From: Mimachlamys varia
Taxonomy: Eukaryota > Mollusca > Bivalvia > Pectinida > Pectinidae
Assembly: GCA_947623455.1 (NCBI GenBank)
Contig: OX392530.1
Coordinates: forward strand, 4,129,501-4,193,500
Direction of reading: 5' to 3'
Length of the DNA stretch: 64,000 nucleotides
The translations under genes and the position numbers were made by a program. Below the pieces are notes generated by a model, which ran no database searches, was not told the DNA's origin, and saw only the letters and a program-made list of their open reading frames with translations. Of the stretch, positions 1 through 11,500 are shown one piece after another (the stretch's first letter is position 1; each line of letters begins with the position of its first letter).

Positions 1-560
1 TCTAAAGCATATTCCATGGTTCGTTGGTGTTCGAAGCTAGCATGCTTACCCGCCTCCTTATCCAAGCAGCCTTGACAAAACTTGGAAATGGCTTTCAGGC
101 AAATCCTTAAAGACTGGAGTAGCTAGAGATAATATTCTGTCTGTCCAGTCATTCAATAACTTTTCTGAAGCCTGAGCTGCCTGACGTAATTGGAACTGAA
201 ATAGTCTCGACACTCTCCTTCTGACCAATTTAATATGGGTTTATAGCTGTCAAACATTTGTTTAAAATAAAGCAGTTAGACTTAACAGCTTCAGCTTAAC
301 CGCGAAAGACCTCTATTCTCACTGGAGGAATAACCTTCAGAGAACGATCAATAAAAATACAGACCTGCCCCTTGAATATCGTTTGGATCTGTATCTATCC
401 CGTGATCCGGAAGAACCAGACCTGTGAGATGTTCTATATCGACTATTATGCCTTCTAGATAGATATCTTTTATGAGATCTCGGTGGTGTCCTTGACCTGG
501 ACGAAATAGAATGATGATGTATCTTGGTACGCATGTCTCCAAGGTACTGACGGTGACCTT
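1..560 (-). pseudogene. degraded LTR-retrotransposon gag-like fragment, runs off window edge
   Basis: Read on the minus strand, an Arg/Ser-rich stretch (about 520-340, with pieces such as SSRSRTPPRS and RSGSSGSRDRYRS) is followed by gag/capsid-like peptides in shifting frames. These include WSEGECRDYF (about 260-230), LRQAAQASEKLLNDWTDRI (about 205-150), and FCQGCLDKEAGKHASFEHQR (about 80-20), the last resembling capsid C-terminal segments of animal Gypsy-type elements. At least two frame changes and a stop separate the pieces, so it is a dead remnant. Any protease/RT part would lie beyond position 1. Family assignment is by recognition only. Confidence 0.5.
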
Positions 561-1385
561 GACTAAGCATGTCAAAACAATAAATAACGAGGATGATGTT
601 GAATCTACCAAATTTTGGCTTGAAGGCAATCAATAAATAGATATTTCCGAATTCGAATTATTCAAGCTCATACAACTTTTAACCTATCATGTGCTGAAAC
701 ACATGAATGTTTTTAAGCATTATGTCATTTTAAATTACATAGGGGTACATTTTTTGTATATAGAAACAATTATTTTAAAATAATATTGTTTTCATACTCA
801 AATTAATGCTTGTATTTAATTCAAAATAAAGAATATGGTTACTAAATAGGGCCTTCTACTTTTAATGCACATTTTTAAAACATTGCCTTTTAACGTTGCC
901 ATGCAACATCAATTGATGAAGGTCGGCTGCTGACGGAGATCGCATTTTGTTTAACGGCTTGTGTTTACATTTAAAATTTCTATCATACATCAATAAACAG
1001 TGTATGTGTGTAAATAACAAACTGAAAAGAAGTATGTAAGGCAGGAAGAGTCATTGTACTGTTTCCTGCAAAAGTGATGGTTATATACGGTTCTGAAGAT
1101 GAAAATTTCAGTAAGCATTGATAGTCCGCCGTCCATCGGAAAGTCAATCTGTATTCAACAGTCGCCATGCCAAACGGTCTAGCGCACGAGATAGTTGTTA
1201 TCTGCTCACGAACAAGCTTACGGCACAGGGATCGGGAGATACGGGTTGATTAAGATTATGAGCAATTTAATGGCCATCTTAGTCTCATTGAAAAATATTT
1301 TTGATATGAAAATGGACGTTGTTGAGTGTGCCATTAGAATGCCTGCTTGTTTAGATTGAACACGCATATGCGTGTGTTACATTGT
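561..1385. other. AT-rich DNA, no gene seen
   Basis: Only short chance reading frames on both strands. No splice-bounded exon, motif or clear repeat was recognised. Confidence 0.5.
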
Positions 1386-1562
1386 GGATGTCGCCAATGA
1401 AGAAGGAGACGCTTATACTTCTGTAACACCTGGTCTTATTATCTTGTACTTTTACAATTGTCTCCACATAAATCCGTTCTTTGTTAATATTTTGCCACTA
1501 GTTTAATCGATTCTGAGTTCGGATTATGGGTTCGTTGACGGTTTGGTGTTCTCTGATTTTTT
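1386..1562 (+). repeat. RT-element 3' tail copy (RTtail family)
   Basis: Copy of a dispersed repeat that recurs at about 23590, 50653, 54510, 59890 and 63455 (plus) and 7590, 13725, 29695, 57460 and 59160 (minus). Shared pieces include ACACCTGGTCTTATTATCTT, TTTAATCGATT and GAGTTCGGATTATGG. All copies end in a common GGTATTCTCTGA-type terminus but start at different points, as expected of 5'-truncated retrotransposon insertions. At 57.5-58.7 kb the tail is joined to reverse-transcriptase sequence, which identifies the parent. Confidence 0.65.
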
Positions 1563-2217
1563 TGTGATTACATGACAAATATACCATAGGATCTATCATT
1601 TTATGTGGTGGATATTCAACTGGATTGATGATTGTATTATGATAATAATAAGCTTATGTTTTTGAGCATGCATTATAAACAATAATTCGCTCTCAGCTGC
1701 TAAGCAAGCATATATATATAAGACACACGCACTTGCTTACACCTATATAGTTTATTGATCGATACAGCATACAACATCAACAACACTGAATCACACATCT
1801 GTTTTAACCTTTTATAACTCACTGGTAACGCTAGGGACCAAAAAACATTGGAAAACATTGTTTTGAATTACGCTTGAAATATAAAGGAAGATGTGTTTAC
1901 ACTTTTTTAAAATTTTCCCTGCATCCTTCGATTGCAATAAAATGTCTGGCATATGTTATTTCATCATTTATACCAATCGATTTACATGCACTGTCCGATA
2001 TAGCAAAATGAATTGAACTACTTTATCAAAATATAACTAGATAATATTTCAACAAATATTATTACGGTTCTGTCACATTTTTCTATTATCTTAAAATTAA
2101 CATTTTTCTTTTTTTCGGCTTGTCATTAATACCAATGTGTATAATAAGACCAAAATTTGCAAAAAATCCTTTAGATAAGATAGATGACATACATTTGCTT
2201 CACCTTTTAAATTAGGA
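1563..2217. other. downstream flank of SLC1 copy A, no gene seen
   Basis: AT-rich. Around 1770-1850 is a weak match to the hammerhead repeat family (CTGTTTTAACC, then GCTAGGGACCAAAA). No coding potential recognised. Confidence 0.4.
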
Positions 2218-2330
2218 ATAGATACAGTATGCCTAAAAATTAATTAAACTGCATCATACAGCTGTTTCTCTCTTCTAAGATTCTTTTGTGATGCTAGGGG
2301 CCAAAATGGTAACACATACATATCTTTACC
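2218..2330 (-). repeat. degenerate hammerhead-ribozyme repeat copy
   Basis: Same repeat family as 46325-46445 and 53222-53345, sharing TTAATTAAACTGCATCATAC and GATGCTAGGGGCCAAAA on the plus strand. Read on the minus strand, the stem I arms (GCATCA/TGATGC), the GAAA and the short stem III are preserved. The CUGANGA core reads CAAAAGA and stem II no longer pairs, so cleavage activity is not expected. It lies about 210-320 bases past the stop codon of SLC1 copy A, in sense, possibly in its 3' UTR. Confidence 0.55.
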
Positions 2331-2538
2331 GTTTAACGATAATGTATATATATTTAACGCTACACCTAGATAATCAAAATATGTTAAGTCAATAGTTGTT
2401 AATAGAACAAAATAAGTATGTCATATATAGTGATAAATAAGCATCACAAATACATATAGATAATGATAAAGTTCAGGTTATCAATGTAGAATAGCCATAA
2501 ATAGAAGTAATTCAATTATCACAGAAACCTTGTCACCA

Positions 2539-5500
2539 TTAAACTAAATTTGTCTCTTCTTCAACTTCCTCAGATTGACTTCCAGTTGCATACCTCGATT
2601 CTGTCTCGTCACGTGATAGCCATCCAGAACTTAAATGATCAACAATTCCTGCTCCAAAGGAATCCCCCATTACGTTGACCATTGTCCGAAATCGTTCACT
2701 GAATTGAGAAGCAATGCAAAATAGTAAATAATGATTTCAAAAACAAATCACGATTTCGTGTTTCGTAATATTGTGAAACGTTTGCTTACTGACTTGATTG
2801 GATAGGGATGCTGAAATATTTGAAAAAGGAGTTAACACGTCACAGGTCCATTATGCTAACATTAAAAGGTAAAACAGCGCAATGCTAAAATATGACTGGC
2901 TAGAAATTAACCAATCAACCAAGTAATCGGATATCTTTTTATTGGCTATCAAGCAATATCATTAGCATTAAAAGCAAGAAATGTAGTAAGTGTTTTTTGA
3001 TAAATTACAAGTTGAGATATTCTTGATATGCGAATCGTTGAGAGAACATTTGCGATTTACGGTAAACGCATACATGCTAAAGTATAGTATTCATTTTCAT
3101 TCAAGGAATGACACGCACACATTGTAATACTTTGTCGTTATATATAGAAGTGTAGTATTAATATCAGGCAATTTTCATATATGAAAGGGCATGTTCCTAT
3201 TCTTACATTTTTACCAATGAAATATCGAAACATTTTTTTTCTATAAAAGTGATATTTTCATTAGTGAGAAATATCTGATTTTGACCAATAAAACACTCTC
3301 TACAAACGACAATGGGAAAATCAAAAGTCGCCCAATGCTGGTTTGCTTTATGCTACATATCAGATATGTTGCCTATCATTTGGGGACTATCATGTGGGGG
3401 AAGCACAACGTTTCATTTTGCAGTTAACTTTCATTTTAGGGAAAGTGGCGAGGTATGCATGTCAGTAAGGGAACAAGTGTCATATCCGACAGCAATAAAG
3501 TATACCTTATATAGGTAGTGTTAATATTTCATCATCTGGATATATGGTGATAATAATAACTGTGTAATTCATCTACTCGCAACCATTTTCAGATTCCTCG
3601 CTTATCAACAACTCATATTGATTACAGCTATTGAGTGGGTTTTTTTTTCAAGAACTTACATTATAATCGTTCTGTATTTAATATGAAGTTAAATACACAT
3701 TTTTATTAAAATATTAAAAAAAAAAAAGTTAATGATAACTTTTAAATTTTATTAAAATATTTGCGGAGTGGACTAAATTTTGTCGCGTATGGTTGTCTAG
3801 TTAGTATAGATTTGCTATCGGTAGAAGTACTAGTATTAACATAAATATTGTCAGCTTGATTTGCCGTTTTGCGTTCACGGGTAGGTATTTGTTATTAAAA
3901 CTATAAAATCTACGCATAAAATTGACCATATCTGGTAATACGAGGTAAAACACAAAGACATGAAACCAAACTCACAAAATCCAGTCAAAGGTAGCAGTGA
4001 TAAGAACTTGGTCAACAGGTAGACCAAGTGCCATTGCAGCAACTGTCATGTACATTAGTCCTGAGGCTGGAATCGCTGCCGCTCCCACGGAAATCCCGAT
4101 AGCTGATAATCTAACAACGAAAATGGTAGGGAAAATAAGAAGAAACTTTTGATCTGTTTTTTTTAAATGATTGATTGAATAGTGTATCGCAAGTTCCAAT
4201 TTAAAAAATAAAAAAAGATAATGAGATTATACAATTTTAAAAAACCTTAAACTGTTCCCCATAAACTGGATTCAGAGGAGTGTACACAGTAGCTTTAGTT
4301 CCCTTTTGTGTTTATTTTACTTGATTAAACATTGATCATTTAAACGGTTACATTAGCGAACTATTTCTATCTAATATGGACCACTTTTTACCCACATATT
4401 AATTCATAAATGACCAAAATGTACATTATCAAAGGGAATCCCTGTCGGTATTTTTATTAGTTAAATAAAAATATCCTTTGTTTACCCAAAACAATTCCTC
4501 GACATTAACGTCTTGAAATCCAAATCGAGGTGTTGCTACACCTCGCTGTTAAATCGTGTAATCATTAATATTGATTTGTGAAATCATATATCGTATTCAT
4601 TTTGGTTTTCAATGCCTTGTGAAAGTATGCCTAATGCGCTGCATCATTTATACTTTTGAGGTGAGATATTTATTCATCTGAATAGATTATCCGAGAGAAC
4701 ATCTTTCCTTAATATTATCATTTTTGCAGAGTTAGACTCGCCTTGTCCCTTACACAAATTAGCTGACTTACCCGATCACCACATAGCGTCCAGGGTCCAA
4801 AACTAATCCAAGACGATGAGAAATAAAAATGGCCAACATCGGAATATACAGCGCTGTACCGTCCATGTTTATGGTGGCTCCTATCGGAGCAATAAAATTG
4901 ACAACACGGCTGTTAACCTTGTTCTTCTTTATCAGTTCGTCCATTGTGAAGGGGAGAGCAGCCGCACTAAGATAAAAAGACAACACTTATGTATAAACTT
5001 TATCATAATGCTTGTTGTTATGTATATCACGCTCCAACAACAAGATAATAATGGATAAGAATATCATATATATTTATCAATAATTGATGTTTTATATTAT
5101 GTTATATTTTTTATATAAATGTTCTTTTACCCAGTGAATTTGCCCGTGAAATATATTTGTATTTGTAACTAATTGCATATACCTTAGCGAAAATATAAGC
5201 TGTAACTTTTAACATTTATAATTGAGATGTCACGCCGAGAATTTCATTAAATTCCATACTTGAGTGAAATAGCGGCGTTTTAAAGTTCACCGGTGTATTA
5301 AAATTGACATTTTACACGAACAAATGCCCAAAACTTTTATAATGTGATAAAAATGATAAAAAAAACTCGTCACATTGTTTTTTTTTCCAATAAACTCGCT
5401 ACCTTGGAGTCGGGTTTCATGCATTCCATTTGAAATTGAATGGAAACGATGCTACATAAATAAATATATAAATAATGGGTGACTTATATTAAACATGATA

Positions 5501-8500
5501 CAATTACGACAAAAAATTCACACTTTAACCTTCGAATCAACAACACTAAGTGTATCTGGTACATTGAATTTGATATATTTATAGATAACACGGAAACACA
5601 TATAAATAAAGCAGACAATATATGACCCGTGCTCTATCCGGTCCCCTGGCACCAAATGGTCCAGCAAGAAATACCTGTGGCCGTTACAACTGTGCCAACT
5701 CGACAGATGATCTATACACATAAATATACATTCGTTATTAACTTGCAGCAGTACTATTAAATCTATAAGTGAGAATTTCCTTGTTAACATCTTTGTGTTG
5801 AAATCCAGATAAGCACTAATGATGTATTCGATGATTCGCCCTCTGTTCTTTAAATATAATCAGGGATTTTTTTCCTTCTTGCCAGTAAGACTTTTTTTCT
5901 TACTCTGATGTAGTCTACAATTAATAGCAACAAATTAAGGTTTATCAATTGATATCAATCACTGTCATCTTTATTTGAAGACCCAAAAGAGTCTAAAGAC
6001 TGACAAGCATGTAGCTAGTTACCAGGAGAATCCCTCGAAAGTATGAGAGGCGATGGTGTTTATATTTGTATGTTCGATCAGGTAATTAACCATATTTGTT
6101 GAGAACAGAGTATGCGTTTTTCTTCACCGTAAAGATGAATATTGCTTTATAATTGAAGTTGTGAAAAGTAAGATGATACACTCAAAAATGATTTTTTTTT
6201 TCAAATATAAAGTGATACATCATATGCATACCTTGATGATGTCCCGAAGGCTGTCAGTAACGCTTTAGACATATTTCTTATGAATTTATATGGATTTTTC
6301 TTGGTAACCAAGAAATACATGATAGGTAAGGTACCGAAACCGTGCAACAAAAGACACAATATAACTGTTGGTATAAAGATGACAAGCTCTTGGAGGGCTT
6401 CTGTTGTCTCCTCCATCTGGACTACAGTTGCAGCTATCATAAACATCAAACCAACAGGGGTGAACCTTGGGAGTCAACAGAAACGGTTCACTTAGTTTAA
6501 TGAATTCAAACTGACAAAAGGTCATGCTCGTGATAATCTTTGCGTTTTTTTTTTCGTTTTTTTTTGTTTTGTATTGTGTTGTTGGGGTTTTTTGTCAAAA
6601 ATGTCAACTGTGTTTCGTTTTTCCAATCGTGTACTTTCATTTTTTTGATAGCAGCATCCAAATGTCACTTTCTCAAAGTGGGAACTTGTGTATTTACAAA
6701 CGTAACAATATGGCATAGTATTGACTTTAGAAAAAAAAAACCTAGACCATCATACCATACAAAGATACTGAATATTTCTCAATAAGAACAAAAATGCCGA
6801 CCATTGAATTTGCCAATGGTCTTCATCATTCTGCATGTCTCGAGTCCTTTGCAGAAAGATATTTGTTAGTAGTAAACATCTATCACGAAAATCTCCATAT
6901 CTAGGCAAAATCTAAAATAACGAGTCAACTGTAATATGTATGTACCATAGTTTTGAGAAGCAGGGATGGTCAAGAATTTCATGATTGATAGATCGAAATC
7001 GTTACGTCTAACACCAAGCTTAGTAGTAAGCTGTCAATGTTGGTCATATTGTATTAAAGATGCACCGTTGCTTCACACACTTCACACTATTCAGCTTAGA
7101 AGCTAGCCATGTTGGTTATATTGCAAGAAAGATCGGGTAACCAATTTATGGAAACTTGCGTCCTTGATTTCAAAGTGAGAAAGGTATGTACGCTGCACTT
7201 GGGATTATTAATAGAATTTGTATCGCATAACAATTAGTACTGTAGGACGGGACATGAAAGAAAAACACTATGTTTTTAAAGAAAAGGATTATATTACAAT
7301 AGTTTAACCATAATTGAACAACAACAATAATGTATAGAGTCAGTATTACCAAATAAATATCAAAATTAAGCGCATCATTGCCTGGTAAAGACATTGGAAG
7401 AAGTCTACTAGTGGTTTGGCCTTGCCCTCCATACCGGAAAGCACACATCCGAGGAAGATGGACACTACAATTAATCCCAGCATGTTGGTACCAGGGACAG
7501 AGGTAACTGTCGGGACCTCAACTGTTTTAAAACTACCTGAAATGTAAAATGTAAAAGTTTTGAATGAAGTTGTTACTGTTAACACTTTCATGTGCCTGTT
7601 CCGGAGAAGTAAACGTCTTCTGCTTTGTCTATTACATAACTATACGTCTTTTCCAAGTAAATGTCACGTCCTCAAAGTGAGAACTGATTATGTTAGTATT
7701 GATAGTTTGCGTAAGGTATTAAAGATAATCCAATAATGATTACCAGGCTCTGCAACTTTTTTAATAAAGGTAAAAGTTATACGTAGAAAAAAAATCATAA
7801 ATTAAAAAATCCAAAACTCTACAATCGCTTAATCTGCAGCGGAACAGAAAAATTCTACGGCAGCGAAGATGAATTGCCATTGTGATAGGTTCATAAAAAA
7901 GTATTATCGAATCTTGTATCATTCCATGTAAAGATGTAGCTTTTTTTCTCTCATATCTCGCCATGTTTGATAGAGTCTGTCCATGTATGAAAACTCTATC
8001 GCACATGTAGCATATCACCCGCGCAGAGTCATCTGCATTAAAAGGGAGGCAACTCTGACAACGTCGTCTGTTTCTGTTTACATCTGTCAGCTGTCATCAT
8101 GTAAACAAACAATACTCTGTCTAGGTTAAAAACTGTTCAAATATTTATAGATGACCAGGAGAATGACAACACATTGAAGAAGAATGCGTCACGTGTCAAG
8201 CTATTGAAGGAATATATGTCCTTACAAAAATCGTGATTTGAACTGCATCCCCCTGTCAGAACTAGACATGTTCGGTCAGAATGTATAGTGCCTGTACAGA
8301 CAGGGAAGAGTATGAGCCGTCCTCTATTAGGGCTTTTATTTCCAGCTAAGACAGACATTTGCGTGACAAAAGCTACGGTACAAGCATAATTGGAAGCATT
8401 ACTGACTTCAGTAAAACGAAAATGCTCTAAAAGCGAAACAGCGTGTTTTAAGATCAAAAGGAAATAATTCTAAGCCATATAGAGCTGCACCAATAGCTGA

Positions 8501-11500
8501 CGATGACATAGAAACTCAAACAAAACAAAAACAAGAACAGGTGAAGATATGCAGAACATCCGTCTCTGCCCCCAAAGAATGTATACCACCCCCCAATACC
8601 CCCGAGGGATGTCCCGTTGCCCTGTATTGATTCTATGAAGCGAAGCGCCCACAGGATTTCTGTATTGCTAATGATCCATTTTACCTGGCTGCAGTCACAG
8701 ACTACAAAACTCCTGATGTGAAGTTATGGCGAAAAACACTTATCTGGTAATGAACGTCTAATTAATACAGGCGTTCGAAAATCCCTTGTTCAGAAGATGA
8801 CCGACAATCACGTCCCTGATACCCTGCAGATTTATGTCACTGGCCATAAGAACACTCAATCGCTGAATAATTATAGGACACTGAATGACAAGCATAAATA
8901 CACGATTTCTCATATGTTGTCAAACACCAAAAATACAGAATTGTTGCCGTCTGTGCAAGCGCTGCCCTCTGCCTCATCCACGGTAACATCCGATGTCACT
9001 TTCACGTGTTTACCCTCAAATTCATTATCCCAAAGAGAAACCACAGTTAACACGTACAATCCACAAGGGCTAGGCACGGACCTATGTAACTTAAGAAATA
9101 ATTGTCAGATGATTATTTACCTCTCTCGAATATAACCCCTCCCACTACTATTACTGTGACAAGGGAAAGAACTAGCCTGAACGAGAAAATCGACCTATTT
9201 TCACTCTAAGCCTGTTTTCGTCACTGAATGAAGTCCATTTTTTTACATGCATTCCTTGTCTAACCATGGTTATAGCTTTATTAACGTGGTGATTACTGAA
9301 AACGGCTTTGCAGTTCTATCACTTATGCTAAAGCACGTTATCCTACCTTGAAATGGAATGTTTATCGCTATTGTAATCCAGGTTATCCGAGGTGAAATTT
9401 ACGGTTCACCGAAGATGTGAACTTCATCCGCCATTTTTCAAGTTTACATATTTTCGGAACTCATCCAGATTTTCTCACTTCTTATGTATACCGACAAATT
9501 CCGAACGGTTAAACTGGACAGGCAAGTGCCCACCTACGGTTTTTAATGCAAAACCTCGGATTCCAGACAGCCTAGTAACCTATTACATACGTGAAGCGGG
9601 ATATATTTGGTATCAGCTGAAAGATTGAAGTTTTATCTTTAAAATGAGGCATGCATGTAAAAAATTGGATTTCATTAAGTGACGAAAACAAGCTTAGAGT
9701 GAAAATAGGTCGATTTTCTCGTTCAGACTAGTTCTTTCCCTTGTCACAGGAATATAGTAGTGGGAGGGGCTAAATTCGTGAAAGGTAAAAAAAATATCTG
9801 ACAAATATTTCATAGTGACATAGGTCCGTGCCTAGCCCCTGTGGTACAATCCCATGTCACAAAAAATATCGGACACTCGTATTGAATCCATGTTCGCTTG
9901 TTCACACACGAACAATTGCCAAATCACCGTAAACATCACAACACATGCTCTAGCATAGAAACGCCGTCGCATCATGGCGATCGAGGGTGACAGTGAGTGA
10001 ATGACTATTCATGAATTGAATTCCAATGACAGTCGTGACATCACGCTGTGACATTGAAATTTGATACTGAACAATATTAAACATGTCTGCATATTCTTTA
10101 TAGTGACTCAGTATGTAATATTAGAAATTTAAGTATATATAAAGTTGGAAAACTAAATCTTTAATTATTTTTTCTAAATATTGTTTTCCTTCGTATTTTT
10201 ACATATTCACAATTTGATCCCATACACGTCAAAAGTCGGTCAAGCTATTGCTTTTTTATCGGCTGATTATAAATTCGTTCAGCAATACAACATAAAATTA
10301 TTTAAATTTGGCTTCCAGTTTGTAGAAAATCGGTATGATTTTTTCAGAATATCATTTTTATTTCGATAAAAAGTCTCCTTCATTATGTGTGTTTGTAGGA
10401 GTCGGTTTTTTGTTGTTGTTTGTTTTTACATCAAACAATATCACGTGTCATGGGTCATTACATACAAAGGTGACTTTCAAAGAATTAAGATAAATCGAAA
10501 TTTTTCGGGTATTTCCATTTTACGACTTTTTAAACTGGCACAAACGATGTTATAGCTCCGAGCCTGAGGACTACACCATAATTACTTAGGTCGGAAAATC
10601 AACATCTCCTAGTAATGAAAGTTGATAAATATATGAGAATGCTGTTTACAAAGGAGAAATCGGACGGCTTACGGATGATTTAAGTAATTTACAGTGAAAT
10701 CTCGCTTAAAGACCACCTTAGCATTAGACCATCTCGCTATTAAGACCAGTTTTTAAAATGTCCCAAATATTACTTTTGCACTTCGTTTCACATTACTTTT
10801 CAGACGACCGCCCAAAAAAAGTCACCTAATGTGTTTTCCACTGTGTATACCTGTCAGGTGTCAGGTCACTAAGCTGTATTTTGGTGTCAAATTGGCTCAT
10901 CAGTTACAATTAATGTATGTTTAACATTATAAAGCTTAAATATTAGTTAATGGACCATACAAACATGTCAAAAAGTGGATTTCAGAGAAATATGTCTGCA
11001 TGGTCACCTTGGTATTCAGACGAACCCACTATTCAGACCACTTTGGTGCGGTCTCTAAGGTAGTCTTAATAGAGAGGTTTCACTTTACTATTAACATTTA
11101 AACTAATGATGAGACTGTAATCTGTGAGCATATCTTACTTGACATATTTTGCCCTCCAATGTCTTTTGTGTTGTTGAAAATGCCGGATTCAGTATTATTT
11201 ACAGTCTCCATAAGGTGCTTGGAAAGCAATGTCTGTTTCTGAAAAATAGGTTAAAATAGATGTAAATTTAATCTGATTGACAACGATGAACAATCAATGT
11301 AACTTTTCAGGCATTAAACAAAATTCTGTCCCGTGTTAGGGTCCTATAACACGGAACAGGATTGTAGACAAAGCAATAACGCACATTAGCCCGTTCTGAT
11401 TATTTGTCTGCAATCCTGTTCCGTGTTATAGGACCATAACCCGGAACAGAATGCTGTTAACATTTCGCCATTGGTTTTGATAATATATATCTATTAAATT

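Noticed and set aside
4101..4104. Alternative acceptor (ATTATCAG) for SLC1 copy A coding exon 7
   Set aside because: It would shift the frame; the acceptor just upstream (GTTAG, exon from 4110) keeps phase and aligns with copies B and C.
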